This document shows positions 1 through 12,444 of a stretch of 64,000 bases of DNA, one piece after another. The number at the start of each line of letters is the position of its first letter. Positions within the stretch are counted from its first letter, which is position 1. The translations under genes were made by a program, and so were the position numbers. The notes beneath the pieces are model-generated. The model was not told the origin of the DNA, ran no database searches, and was given only the letters and a program-made list of their open reading frames with translations. The stretch is from Acanthacorydalis orientalis (taxonomy: Eukaryota; Arthropoda; Insecta; Megaloptera; Corydalidae). The stretch spans positions 9,613,310 through 9,677,309 of the forward strand of contig CM068322.1 in NCBI GenBank assembly GCA_034766995.1. Direction: 5' to 3'.

Positions 1-254
1 ATGTCGCGTAATAGGCTCCTGTTATCGTTTTCCCTTCGTTAGGTAGTCGATCAGGATGATTCCTTGGGAGACTGTTTCCTTCCAAAAAACAGAGGACATC
101 ATCTTCCCAGTCGACAAAACGGTCTTTTCCTTCTTCGGCGCACTTTCACCAGTTGTTGTCCACTGCTTTGATTGCTGTTTCGATTCAAGTGTATAGTTGT
201 GGGTACATATTTCATCCACACTGATGAATCGACGCAAAAAGGTTGTTCGTTTTT
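1..254 (-). pseudogene. Mariner transposase fragment (central part, first catalytic D)
   Basis: Read on the minus strand, this is the middle of a mariner (Tc1/mariner, DD34D) transposase. It contains the block around the first catalytic aspartate (RRFISVDE), then the conserved ESKQQSKQW, a GESAPKK-like block, a GKMMSSVFW-like block and IILIDYLTKGK. The main frame ends near position 22. After a one-base shift the reading continues as GKTITGAYYAT down to position 1, so at least one frameshift is present and the element runs off the left edge. Upstream of about position 254 the similarity stops and I cannot recognise the N-terminal helix-turn-helix, so this is a truncated, dead copy. Family assignment is secure; subfamily is not. 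Confidence 0.85.
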
Positions 255-2880
255 TTCTATTTTTTCAGCAACTGCTACAATACTTGCTTCAAAAATCTGT
301 AGAATGTGAACAACGCGTCGTTTCTAGCTGAAATTTTACCTATGTTAGTTTGAAAAGTGATACTCAATAGCCGTGACGTTACTGAATGAATGGTGGTACC
401 ACATCATATAAATTTACCGATCTTATCAAACGACCCACGTATTAGTTTAAACAAATTAAAATATCATTTTACAGAAATTAGAAAAAAATATATGGTTTGA
501 AAAAATCTTTCATATTTTTACTTTTTAAAATATTTGTCGACAATTTTAACTTATTAATAATTGTTCAGGAATATTTTTTCTTTTGGAAAATGTCTAGTAT
601 GCTTTAATACTGCTGATTCATAATTTGAAAATTATTTCTTAATAATTTTATATTATTTCAATATAATATTATTTCATCAGTTTCAATACTTTGTAATTCC
701 TCATCATTTTTTAAATAAAGGAAAGTAAGAATTAACAGAAACTAAACTGTTATTAATTTTTGATAATAACGATTTTTTTATTTTCATCGGAGAACAAAAA
801 ATGTATAGAAAAGGAACTTATTAATTCACCTAAAATGATGAAGACTTAAAGTACAATTTATTAACGGGATCGCAAATATAGAAACAAACAATTGTAATGA
901 ATTTTTACCTATTTTCATATAAGGTGTTTTATTATATTTAGTCTAGTTAATGACAGTTTTAAATCTATATAATACAGCATACAGCTTTTAGCATATAATA
1001 CACTTAAAATCTTGAGTTTGTATTAGATGAAAACTATGTAGTGATTGATACATTATATATAGAAAAGACTTTATATTTTAATACTGTTCGAAAGCTTATA
1101 TCAGATAGTCGAAAAATACTCTATAAAAAATACTTCACATACTCTTTTAAAGTGAATAAAAATTATCTTAATTTTTTTCCTTGGTGTTAAATATATGTAA
1201 GAAAAGTATGTATTTCAGTAATTGTTGTTAATATTGATAATACACCGCTAAATTAAATATTTATATTTATATCTTCTCCGAGTTAAAGAAGTTTCTATAT
1301 TTGAAAATTTCCAAACAGACAAACTTTTGTACTTAATGTAGATTGAAAAATTAAAAATTAAACAAATACACCGCTTTAATTTATAATCCGGAATGTTTTT
1401 CAGTTTGACTTTATAAAATGCATTATTTGAATGTACTTACGAAACATTTGTAATTTATTCAAAATCTGAAAAAAATAATATTTCTTATTAAATGTTGTAT
1501 TATGAACTATATTTTGTAACTGACATGAAAAGTTTTATATAAAAAAATATTATGATAATTCTGAGATATCAGACTGCTTATTGAAATTATTATAGATAAT
1601 TTTAAATTGGGATTAATTTAATTATATAATCACCTTATACTGCATATTGGATTATTTTGTTATAATGTGTTAAATTTTTTTACTTTGTATTTGTTTTTAT
1701 AACCAAAAGTACAGATTTTGGTTATTTTTTTATGAAAAATTGTCATATTAAATATGGACTTGTAACTATTTTTTTTTTCTTTTTTGACATTATAAATATA
1801 GTCATATTCTTGTAATAGTTTGGGACTTGTAAAAAATATATAAGTAACATATTTAATCATTATACCTTCTTTTCTGTCTCTTACGAGATGTTAATTTTAA
1901 GCGAATGTTGGTTTTCGTTATATTGCTATATTTTGATTATGGAAATCAAAATTGTCAACTGTACTAAAAAACAAAGAAATTCTATGTATTTACAGTTAAT
2001 TAGATATATAAAAAATAATTAATTATAACTAAAAACGTAACTTTTCTTCAAATTAGTAAATAAAATTAAATGATTTTAATAGATATAAACGAACGAGTAA
2101 GTACATTTTTTATATTTCAATTAGTAACATGAAATGTGAACAAAAAAGTATATCCTTATGAAACTAATTAAATTATATCGTCCCATTTACTACAACTGCA
2201 TCACATGTATTTAACGTAATAGTAAACTCGAACACAGTAATAAGTCGCACATTTGAAATTGAGAATATACAGATAACATTTTAGTTCTAATTAAATGTTT
2301 ACTATCGAGTCCATAAGTCTATAAGGATGTTCGATGTGGCAACGGCATGAACTGAATGAAGTTCAATGTTTATGTTGTTAATATAACTGAAGCAAATATT
2401 GAAATCAGCATTTAAATGATTCAACCATGTAATGCACGATTTATTTAAAGTAAAAAGTTATTGAATTGTTTATAGTCTGCATTTAATTTATATTTGAATT
2501 TACATATATGGAAAAAAAACCTTGAACAGAAAAGTTGATAGTTAAGAATAAATATTGAATATTTTCTTCATTGAAAGTTAATAAAGTGTGATGATATATT
2601 TTTCAGAAAATAAGGATATTGATTTCTGTTATCATAATAACAAAAAGAAAGGTATTTGAACGACTTATACTTTAATCAATAGTATAATGGATTTGAAATA
2701 TATGTTTTAATTATGTGTTAGAGGTATCAAAAATTTTAAATTATACATACGAAGAGACCGAAAAAAAATTTATACACGCTTTAACTTAAAAAATATCTGC
2801 GTAAAAGTTTTATTACTAAAATTATACAGACATCAAGCGATGGTTGTAAGTTATATTTGACTTCCAAAATCACAACAGGT
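255..2880. other. AT-rich stretch without a recognised gene
   Basis: About 2.6 kb of very AT-rich sequence with stops in all frames. I see no domain, RNA gene or terminal repeat. Short homopolymers and ATT/TAA-rich runs are the only structure. Confidence 0.6.
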
Positions 2881-3500
2881 GGTAAAAGTAATTAAAACTA
2901 GTGTCCAGACACTTACGATTTCGGTAAACTGCTGCACGGACAACGTTGCCCCAAGTGCCTACTGTGAGTACTGCACACGACATTTCAATTTTCCTCAACC
3001 GCTCACAATACGCTATTCTTTAATCAAGGACATCTTCATTCATGTGACGTAACAATCTTGGGAAGTAAAATTTCCATCTTGCTCTCTTAAGAATGAGTTA
3101 TATGCTTGAGTTGCCAATTCTTGTCTCACGTGTACATTGTTTGACAGACTTTTGTGGCGAGCCAGTTAACTGTTCAAACACTATAGCTAAGGAAGCAGGA
3201 CTTGTTGCTGTGCGAGACTTCCCGGATCTTTGCTTATGTACATCACACACGGTATCATCGGTTTCAAATTTATCACGAATGCGTGCAATTATCAGACGTG
3301 TTGGAGGTTCCGTTGCATACTCACGCCACCATTGTTGTTATACTTAGAACACATTCTCAAATTTAAAATACTACTTCAAAACAGTCGTTGCTCAAACAAC
3401 AATCGTGCTTCTGCCATTTTGTTTGACTTCCCTGCCAGTCGCAATGGTAGCTCTATCATTTGTGTGATCAACGATATCTTTTAAGAGAACATTTTACTAC
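2881..3500 (-). pseudogene. IS630-like (Tc1/mariner superfamily) transposase relic, N-terminal HTH part
   Basis: Minus-strand reading gives a recognisable N-terminal region of an arthropod IS630-like transposase. WWREYATEPPTR followed by a RIRDKFETDDTV-like stretch corresponds to the first helix-turn-helix and linker. GSPQKSVKQCTRE is the second HTH region. A stretch resembling YFPRLLRHMNEDVLD, then an RIAYCERL-like stretch, matches the family motif before the catalytic core. In-frame stops occur near 3093 and 3020, and the reading shifts frame upstream of about 3345. The catalytic D,D,E/D segment is not visible, so the copy is truncated as well as decayed. Related relics occur near 7.0, 26.0 and 51 kb. 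Confidence 0.7.
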
Positions 3501-4298
3501 ACAGTGCCTCCATAATTTGATTCAACAATTAAAAAGGTTTATGGATAACCTATTATATGTATTATATATGTATGTATATATATGTATTAGTATGAATAAT
3601 TTTTGGGCTCCTTTGTATATACTCCTTGTAAATAAAAAAATGTTATAAATAATACATAAAATAGCTGGTATCCTAAACATGAATTTGTTAATTAATTACT
3701 TTGAGTTTATCATTACAAGTCATTCAAATATGACAATACCCCAATTTCAAGGTTCTGAAACAGAAATGGTAACATTTAAATGACGTTATTCTTTAATAAA
3801 CATTTTAATATTTAAATAAGAATTAAAAATGTAAATATGTATTTTCTTTATGAAAATTGTAGATCTTAGTCTTGATTTCTTATTAATTGCGATCTACAAC
3901 ATATTTCGCAGAATATAAAACGTAACAACATTATAATAATATTCAATTATGATCAAAGTGACAGCTTTGCACACTGATGAAAAATAATTAAAAGACAATA
4001 TAAATAAAGATGAATTAAGGTAAAAAGCGTGTTATACGTTTTATACGAAGCTTTACATTATTCATAAATATATTTTTTACTCTCCTCGTGAAATATATTT
4101 TTATTGTTATCAAAAATATCCAATAATTGTGTAATGATCGTACTTTACTAAATTGTTACTTACTTTTATAATGAAATATTAACTTTTGTCATTAAATAAA
4201 CTTTTAATATTGTTAACTGTTGTAACTTTGTTATTGTTACTTACAGGCATTTCACTTGCAATACAATCATCTACAGATCATTAAAGTACAGAACCACT
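3501..4298. other. AT-rich stretch without a recognised gene
   Basis: No coding signal, RNA gene or repeat recognised apart from short TA runs near 3560. Confidence 0.5.
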
Positions 4299-4368
4299 GT
4301 GTGTGTGTGTATGTGTGTGTGTATATATATATATATATATGAATAAATATATATATATATATATATGA

Positions 4369-4413
<45 letters not shown>

Positions 4414-4425
4414 TATATATATATA
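4299..4425. repeat. Compound microsatellite (GT)n-(TA)n
   Basis: A GT run passes into TA runs broken twice by GAATAA-type interruptions. The interruption recurs, so part of the tract has itself been duplicated. Confidence 0.95.
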
Positions 4426-5470
4426 TTATTTTCATTTTATTATTTATATCATTAATGAAATTACATATTTTTAAGATGTGTTTAATAAATATTAAATCAT
4501 TTATTTTATATATATATATATAATATTAAAAATATATATTTTTAAATAAAAGTAAGTGTTTTGTACAATGTGTTTTAATTATGTTGCTTCAAAATAAAAA
4601 AAAATCCGATATGTAATGCATTATTGAACTATTAATTAATGCTTTATTTAATATTAAATTACTTTACTTTCACTAAAAATAATTCATATAATTATTTAAT
4701 CTAATCGACCATTTTATTATTAACAATATATATTTTTGAAACACAAAGTGGATTGTAGTGTATTTATATTAAAAAAATAGAACTAATAAATACTATTCTT
4801 AAAATTGAAATTATATATTATGTGTTTTAATTTCATTAGAATCAATTTAAAAATGTAGATTAATGAATAAAATATTAAATATTTTAAATTAATGAAGTGT
4901 TAATTTTATATTTTTTTATTATATTAATTAAATATATTAATTTAGTTCTAGTCATTTCAATTTAGTGAAGTTTAAAGATTTATTTTCACATTTCTAAATG
5001 TAACGAAAGTCAGAGTAACAGTTAAAATCAAAGGTCAATGGGCATAAAAGTTTCTGTTATACAGCCGTGGGTGCTAGTTTCTACTACGGTTGTGGATGTC
5101 ATGTTTTACAACAATGACACATAAAACTAGACATAAAACGAATATAGGTGAGCTGAAACAAAATAAAATAAATAAATATTACTTTGTTCTGGGTAAGAAA
5201 CATATTTTCTCTCAAACATAAAAAAATATATTTTTCTCTGAACTTATCACTATTTAGTCTTGTATTACAACATTAAAAATTATATTATTTTTGCATTTTA
5301 TTTAAATACAATTATTACTTTTTAATTAAATAAACTACCAAACATATGAACTTATATAATTTAAACTAATTTTATATTTTTTGAAGAAAATATTTACTTA
5401 TTGAACTATCCACCATATATTTTTATCATATTTTGAATAAATTATCGTAATCGTGAACGTTTACAGACGC
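4426..5470. other. AT-rich stretch without a recognised gene
   Basis: Low-complexity AT-rich DNA. A slightly less AT-rich patch near 5030-5150 carries no recognisable motif. Confidence 0.5.
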
Positions 5471-5670
5471 AGACACAAATAAAAGAATGACTCTTTTGGA
5501 CTTGCACTGTCATCGTGATTAGTCTGTTAGTACAATGCAGACGAAATGAATCCAGCACAAAACTGTGCAGAAAGACTTATGGGGGTGAATAGCTTTGGCA
5601 AAAACGAAGCTATTATGCCGAGAGCATTTGGCTTCATACACCAACATAGAGTATTGTTATTTCTATGCTC

Positions 5671-5673
<3 letters not shown>
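5471..5673. other. Complex unique sequence beside a (TA)n tract, function unknown
   Basis: About 200 bp are clearly richer in GC than the flanks and open on both strands (plus 5546 onward, minus down to 5527). The plus reading begins MNPAQNCAERLMGVNSF and the minus reading contains a hydrophobic stretch, but both run directly into the TA repeat. I do not recognise either. It may be a piece of an old element or a conserved non-coding island. Confidence 0.3.

Positions 5674-5741
<68 letters not shown>
5674..5741. repeat. (TA)n microsatellite
   Basis: An almost uninterrupted TA run ending in CACACAC. Confidence 0.95.
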
Positions 5742-5742
<1 letters not shown>

Positions 5743-5876
5743 TATTGGCTAGAATACAACAATATATTTAGATTGTTGGAGAGATTGTAAATATATGTAT
5801 TTTTAGTGAATGGTAGTAAGAGCTTTATAATATTTATGCTTAAATGTCAATAAAAAAGTAATATTTAGAACATTGT

Positions 5877-5879
<3 letters not shown>

Positions 5880-5917
<38 letters not shown>
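5880..5917. repeat. (TA)n microsatellite
   Basis: A perfect TA run immediately left of a GGGCTTCGCCC hairpin (5928-5938). Confidence 0.95.
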
Positions 5918-5920
<3 letters not shown>

Positions 5921-6056
5921 CAAGAGGGCTTCGCCCTATGCTAGCTCCACATCCTTCACTTGTCACCTACAACCATGTACATGTATCACATGAAATAATA
6001 AATATATTAGGTCCATAGAAGCTAAGTCTCAAATAAATGAGTCGACGTTATGGATT

Positions 6057-6057
<1 letters not shown>

Positions 6058-6088
<31 letters not shown>

Positions 6089-6185
6089 AATATATATATA
6101 TACATATGTATATATATATATTTATATACATATATGTATATATATATATATATATACATACATACATACATACATATAAGTATGT
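6058..6185. repeat. Compound microsatellite (TA)n/(TACA)n
   Basis: TA runs alternate with TACA/TATG units and end in a CATA tetranucleotide run around 6155-6175. Confidence 0.95.
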
Positions 6186-6520
6186 CTATATAAATATTCT
6201 CGTAGATAGATTATTTTTGCAACGTGTTATTTTATAAAGTTTTTTGTGGACAATTTTGATTATATATAAATAAAGTTTATATTTTTTTTATAGAAACTAG
6301 GGCGCTCCACTTCTATTCGTTGTGCTTGATAAACTCTGGTGGAATTCGCCTCTCTGTAGTTCATATTCGCACACCCCTCAAAAAATAAAAGAAATTAACA
6401 AATTATACGCATAAAATGTAAATTATAATTTTTTGCTGGAAAAGTTTAAAATTTAAAAGACAAATAATATCAGTTTAAAAATAATAATCAGTTCAATTAA
6501 TTAGAGTAAAAATCACTCAA

Positions 6521-6656
6521 TCACGTGATTCATTGTAACCAATTAAAACACAGGCTACATAGCTGATATCAACCAATTAGAATGCAGATCATATGATTGA
6601 TATCAACCAATCAGAGTACGAATAAAAATCATGCATGGCGAGTACCAATTTTTATT
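6521..6656. repeat. 34-bp tandem array carrying CCAAT motifs
   Basis: Three consecutive 34-bp units start at about 6521, 6555 and 6589. Each has an ACCAAT core and, in units 2 and 3, GATATCAACCAAT. CCAAT lies at 6539, 6573 and 6607, exactly 34 bp apart, with a fourth at 6645. Unit 1 also has a CACGTG E-box. Regular spacing of CCAAT boxes could be promoter-like (NF-Y-type sites), but no gene is seen next to it, and it may simply be a short minisatellite. Confidence 0.7.
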
Positions 6657-6856
6657 TTAAGAGAAATTAAAATTTCAAAAATTCCATTCTATTATAGTTT
6701 TTTTAAACTAAAACTTTATGTAAAAAAATTGTTATTTAAAAATTATACTATATAAATCTATATCTGTCTACAAATAAAAATAATCATCAAAATATACAAA
6801 ATTAATTTATTTGTGTAGAATTTATAATAAATGGCTAAACATTTTTTTAAAATTGA

Positions 6857-6858
<2 letters not shown>

Positions 6859-6890
<32 letters not shown>
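6859..6890. repeat. (TA)n microsatellite
   Basis: A TA run directly upstream of the IS630-like relic at 7005. Confidence 0.95.
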
Positions 6891-6893
<3 letters not shown>

Positions 6894-7004
6894 GGTTTTC
6901 CAATAGGAAAGTAATTTGTTAAGAGGTCATGTTTCATAGATGTCAAACGGACACCTGCATTTTTCTTGTATTTGTTGTAAGTTTTGAGTTTACTATTTTT
7001 AGTT

Positions 7005-7157
7005 ATGGCTTCGTATACAACAAACCAACGCATTGAAGTAATACAATTTTGTTATAAAAATGGTCGTTCTATGAAAAATACATTTCGTAAATGGCACGGT
7101 ATTTATTTTCGACATACTCGTCCATCTGAATCAACAATTCTTCGATTAGAGTTCTAA
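7005..7157 (+). pseudogene. IS630-like transposase start, truncated after the first HTH
   Basis: A 50-codon plus-strand frame starts with ATG (MASYTTNQRIEVIQFCYKNG) and continues with a Ser-rich turn and a TRPSESTILRL-like recognition helix, then stops. This is the usual start of arthropod IS630-like transposases, which normally run to about 330-350 residues, so the second HTH and the whole catalytic domain are missing. The start is well supported because the family begins at this methionine. The 100 bp upstream (from about 6892, beginning TGGTTTTCCAATAGGAAAG) probably represents the 5' untranslated region and terminal repeat. The 3' side passes abruptly into AT-rich DNA, consistent with an internal deletion. 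Confidence 0.75.
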
Positions 7158-7461
7158 GATATAATAATATATAAAATATTAAATATAGTTTTCAAAATTA
7201 ATTAAAAACCACTTTAAATATCAATCTCTACAATTTCTCATACTCCTGCGCTGCCAAATTAATAAATGGTAATTGATAATAAAGTAGGAATAATACTGAA
7301 TGAATGTCAATATTCAATTTTATTATTAATAACTATTCATCTAACGTATTATAAATAATGATTAATAATAATACACCAGAGGCGTATTTAAGTCGCACGC
7401 CAACTATGATAATAGATACTGCATTTTATTTTGAAAAATGAATAAATAAATATAAAATTAT

Positions 7462-7468
7462 TATTAAT

Positions 7469-7530
<62 letters not shown>
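7462..7530. repeat. (TA)n microsatellite
   Basis: Two TA runs are joined by TACATA. Confidence 0.95.
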
Positions 7531-7533
<3 letters not shown>

Positions 7534-7795
7534 GATGTTTATCTATATCTATTATGTTGAAAAAATACGTCCTCGAATTGGTTTATCAGCACAAAAAATT
7601 GAATTGAAACGTGGTTGTATATATTTTTTCGGTAGTATTAAGTTTGCCTTTTTATCAGTGCCCTTAGAGATTTACTTGTTACTTCAAATAAATGATCTTT
7701 TAAGTAGAAAGTTGTGTATGTATAAAAGTAACAGTGAAAGCGATTTGTGATGTATCGTAGTTATATTTTTATATATAAGATTATATATGTAAATA

Positions 7796-7895
<100 letters not shown>

Positions 7896-8609
7896 TGTTT
7901 TCTGTAGTAAATACTTTTAGTTTGGCTATACATTTTATGAATTATTTTGTTACTTAGACCTTTTTTCTTTTGATGTTTTACAGCTAAGTTGGAATTAATT
8001 TATATATACTTTTAAATATAATTAGTAATTACAAGTATTGAAAAGTTAGAACGCTTATAAAAATATTATGAGTGGGATTTAAATATTTAAATTTTTATTT
8101 AGATTTCATTTATTGCAAAATATATACTTATAGTAGGATATTTAATTGTTTTTAATCCAATTATAATTTTCTTAACAATTTTTATAATAGTTAGATCCCA
8201 TTTATTTGCGTATGATTTCTTTATAAAACTGGATAAAAACTTTTTCTTTAATGGGTATGAGATATTTAATTATAAAATTGTTAATATTTTTCAAAATGTA
8301 TAAAAGTTATGAAGTAGTTATTTTCGTGAAATAGAGTATATAGAATTAATTTTCATGAGTAAAATATAATTTACTAGAGCTTAGTTTATAATAAAAAAAA
8401 TGTTTTATATATATATATATATGTTCAATAAATTTGTGCTTTTCCTTTATTGGTTTTTTATTTTAATTTATAATATTTTCATAATTTTGTCACATTCCCT
8501 TATTTTTTTTATTTCATAAAAGAAATTGTCAGTCGGTATTCTTCGTTACTATTTGGTTTTCGATTGCAAATTATTTTTTATCTGATTAATGCTTAACTGA
8601 TTTACAAAT

Positions 8610-9310
8610 TTAATTATTAAACAGAACATTATAAACCTTTGATTTTCGGCGCTTAGTCGTATAAAACAAATTTTTCATCCCTAATGATTTTATGGAAAAA
8701 ATCTTTTTTTTTTGAACCTTGTATGCAACGACATTGTCGTACCGCATCTTTGTGTCCCGGGATGAGCTCATGTGGAATCTATTGCCATAGCTTTTCAATT
8801 TTTCTCAGCCTTTGTAGATGATAGAAAATTTCTTGCTGGATAACTCAGTTTTTGCGTCTCGACTTTCTGTTCAGTCTAAGCAGTGTTTTCATCAATAGCT
8901 GCTCATGATTCTTGTCTTCAAAATTTTCGTTCGTCCAAGATGTTCTTGATTGGAAAGATCAAAATGACAGTTATAAAACGTTTGAAACAATTTTTTATAT
9001 ATTTTATTATCGCTATAACTCCCCCAAAGCTAAAACAATCATTTCCGTGAACTCAGTAGCATTTTTTTCAACTATAATAGGAAAAGTATGCAATGCTTAA
9101 TATATATTTTTCGGACGACATCGTGTTCACTACTGTTTTATGAGATTATTACAACTGCTTGTCGAGAGATATATAGAATAGAAGATATATTAAGTATTTT
9201 TATATGTGAAGGTTGTTAATTCAAAATACTAAAACGACGAGAAAATATTTTAATTTAACACAAAATTATGTTTAATTCAATTTAAAAGCTTAGAATTATT
9301 TTTTACATCA
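8610..9310 (-). pseudogene. Mariner transposase relic, 5' region and N-terminal half
   Basis: On the minus strand, from about 9105 down to 8610, frames can be pieced into the N-terminal half of a mariner transposase. They show a degenerate first HTH, a stretch resembling FYNCHFDLSNQEHLGRTKIL (family form GDFDL..KERPGRPK), a DEQLLMKTLL second-HTH region, a stretch resembling LRKIEKLWQ-IPHEL (family form GKIQK.G.WVPHEL), and finally RDEKFVLYD with the first catalytic D. Several frameshifts and stops are present, and the rest of the catalytic domain is absent. Positions 8975-9310 align by eye with 42615-42940, a second copy of the same family, including about 200 bp of non-coding 5' end. This is a cecropia/SETMAR-type mariner rather than the Mos1 type. 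Confidence 0.7.
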
Positions 9311-9343
9311 TATATATATATATATATATATACATATATGTAT
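9311..9343. repeat. (TA)n microsatellite
   Basis: A TA run begins where similarity to the 42.6-42.9 kb mariner copy ends, so it probably marks the element's TA target site. Confidence 0.9.
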
Positions 9344-9768
9344 TATGCGATCAAATCAAATAAATGACATCACTAAGCGATGTAAAACTGATTTTAATTT
9401 AACTTATTTTACATTGCCGCATTGGTTAGACCTGAACGTGCCATTTTAATTTCAAATGCTTCATGTTTGGTGGATTATTCTTATATTTTATCATATTTTG
9501 TTCAAATGTATAAATATTATAGTTTCAATATATAATATAAAGGTCTGTTCATCATCTGTTTAATAAAATTTGTGTTTGGTAATTTCACACATAATCATGA
9601 TATAATTCTAGCTTTGGTATTGAATTCGGTTGCTAATATTTAACATTCCCCAAAAACCACATTTTTTCTGTTTAAAAATGTGTAATAAATAATTATTGAT
9701 CCTTTTTGATTGTTGCTTGTATACATTTCAATGAGAGTGCAACACACTGAAAAATAGATTTTTATGTA

Positions 9769-9809
9769 TTAAGTTGATAGAAAAATAATTGCGGTTAATA
9801 ACCTTCAAA

Positions 9810-9862
<53 letters not shown>

Positions 9863-10403
9863 TTTTGACTTTTTTTAGCTATTTTAAATGGATCAGAACA
9901 GATGGTTGATTTAATTTTTAAACTCTTAATTTTTATGCAAGGTCTTGAATTGTATTTGGTTCTGATTTAACTATCGCCTTCAGTTGGTCGTTAAGAACTG
10001 AATAAGGACGTCTGCTAACTTCTTCATCTTCAAGGCTCTCGTCTTAAGCGTGAATTTTTTGGAAACATCATTGCATCGTAAGTTTCTTAACAATACCCAT
10101 ATCAAAAGCATCGTTGAGTTTACGAGCAATTCTACTGCTTCACTATCCGTTTTGAACACATACAGAAGAAAAAATCTCTTATTTACTTTTTTTCCATCTT
10201 TAATTCAATAGCCCAATTTGAATCAAAATTAATAATAAAAGCAATGTCTATGTTACCAAAACTGAAAAATGTACTTTAAAATGATATTAACATAAACATG
10301 ATGAGATGACACTTTCTGATGACACTGAAATGACACTTTTTTTGAAAAAAATTTAGGTTAGAATTCAGAAAATAAAAATGCAGTTATTGTTCTCCTAACT
10401 TAA
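9769..10403 (-). mobile_element. M1 non-autonomous mariner MITE, copy 1
   Basis: This is the first of six copies of a roughly 550-bp element whose terminal repeats approximate TTAGGTTGGTAGGAAAATAA followed by TTGCGGTTT. Between them it keeps only the N-terminal HTH region of a mariner transposase on the minus strand and lacks the catalytic core. This copy is the longest because a (TA)n run (9813-9860) has expanded at a position where the other copies read CATACA or CATATACA. The ends are TTAAGTTGATAGAAAAATAA on the left and a degraded right repeat near 10385-10403. It is decayed at many positions. Confidence 0.85.
9813..9860. repeat. (TA)n microsatellite inside M1 copy 1
   Basis: A perfect TA run flanked on both sides by M1 sequence (TTCAAATTCA to the left, TTTTTGACTTTTTTTAGC to the right), so it arose within the element after insertion. 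Confidence 0.95.
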
Positions 10404-12440
10404 TAATTTAATGCATTATCTATTGGAGTGCGCTTTAATAACAATTAAAAATAATCAATAATCATTTATAGAAAAATTTTAATTAAAGAATTTAGGCTAT
10501 GAACTGAATTGGAAAATCCTCTTAAAAAAAGAATTTAGTCAATTTTTGTAGATATTATTATAATATCAAATCAAAATAAGCTCATATATTTACAAAATTT
10601 TAATGTTTTACAATTTTTTATTCTAAAACGTATTCAGCTGGTAATGAATGTAAAAAATCTTGAAAGGGGTAAATGGTATCATCACATTAAATTAATATAT
10701 CTATTACATTTTGCTCGAGTTCGAGTTATGTCATTGTAACAGATACTAAGAATGAGAAAATATATCTCGTTAGACGTTTACACTTGTTTCAATATAAGTT
10801 CTGGTTATTTAGTTATACGAGATGAAATAACATTACAAGCGTTGCATTCTCTACTTCACAACAATACTGTCGTGCAGTTGTTACATTAGTAAATATGCTA
10901 CATAGTTTCAAGGGAATTGTATGAAAGTAGTCAATTGAACCAAACTGACAATAAGGTAAAAAAAAGTTGTTGAGCTTAATATAATTAGTTATAATTTTAT
11001 CTCAGAAATTTTAAATTGAACGATAATAAATATTTATTAATAATGTTCGTTGGATGTCATATTTATTGTATACTAATTGTACAATAAATTATATGACGGA
11101 CAATAATTTATTGTTCGTTAATACAAGATGTTTCCTACTTATTATGAATAGTTTTTAAAAAAAATTAATTTAAGGTAGTAATTTCTGCTATTATCAATTA
11201 TATACATCAATTTTATGCATCGCGTTCTATCTTTGTTTTATATTACGTAATCATATAGGAGATAATTAAAGCAGTAATAAAGTTTTGAAATAAAGACTTG
11301 ATAGTGTGGTATATAATAATCTGTTTTCCATTCTTATATTTGAACAATAGATATTATAACTCAAAAATTTCTTAATATTTGTATCATATTTGAATATAAG
11401 CTGTGTCAATAATTCAAGATAGATGGGAAATTTAGTATAAATTTGCTTTTTGAAAACGATGCCCTTGTCATTGAAATGTATATGTAATTAGAGAATAAAT
11501 AAAGAGTAATTGATGAATGTTTTGATAAGAAAAAGTGTTCGATGTGTGAAGCAATCACTTATTTTTCAAAATAAATTTAATCAAAATTATTAAATTATAA
11601 TTGTTTACAACACGAATGCATATTTTATACGAAACTATCAAAAATACAAAAAAAGTCCAATAAAACATTTTTTATTGGACTTTTTTTATTTATTAAAGGT
11701 AACTATACTATCATCTTCAAAGAAGTAATGTAGAAAAAAAGTGTATCGAAGTAAAAATTGTTCTGTATCTTAGTACTCCAAATATAATGAAACTGTCATC
11801 ATAATAGTCCATGATAATAGTATACAAGTAGCAATCCAAAATGATAATCAATTAAGAAATTGAAAATTTTATAATAGGTATTTAATATATTATTATTATA
11901 ATATTTTTAATGATTATGAGGTGAATGAAAATTTCTCTCTTGAAAATGAAAATACTAAAATATTAAAACTATTTTGTGACTATTAAAAGATGTTCACGAA
12001 TACGTCATAATTTAATTTAATCTAACGAAAGATACTATTTTCTCAATTTTATACTTCGGAATATATTTTAGAGAGTTTAAATTGATTTTCACAAATATTT
12101 CCATTTTTCTCTGAATTTGAACTATCTCTTTCCAATTTTTTAAAAACATTTAAAATATATTTTCTAATATCATTCCATGTAGAAATTTATCTTTGTTGGA
12201 ATTTTTATCAGAAAATTTTCTTTTCCGTCTGATGCCTTCTCTTTGAAAAAATCAGTTCGATTTTCATTTAAATACTTTTACTTCTCGTATTATATTTGTA
12301 ACTTCTTTTTATTTTCGTATCTACTATGATTCTTCATCTTCTCGATATTGTTAATTTTGTTGCTTAAACTTGTTCAATTTCATCAAATTTATCATTTTAT
12401 AACTTTTTATTCAAATAAAGAATCGAGTCTTTGATTTGTG
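10404..12440. other. AT-rich stretch; one short dispersed-repeat fragment and one hairpin
   Basis: No gene is seen. Positions 10410-10520 resemble fragments at 47.2 and 31.5 kb (AACAAT.AAAAATAATCAATAAT core). The hairpin at 11648-11687 is listed separately. Confidence 0.5.
11648..11687. other. Perfect 18-bp hairpin with 4-base loop
   Basis: AAAAAAAGTCCAATAAAA is followed by a CATT loop and its exact reverse complement. The stem contains a GTCCAAT core flanked by A and T runs. It could be a small fold-back repeat or a chance structure; no transcript context is visible. Confidence 0.85.
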
Positions 12441-12444
12441 TACT

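Noticed and set aside
5527..5752. Frames of about 70 codons on both strands
   Set aside because: Each runs 20-30 codons into a TA microsatellite, so the openness is a repeat artefact.
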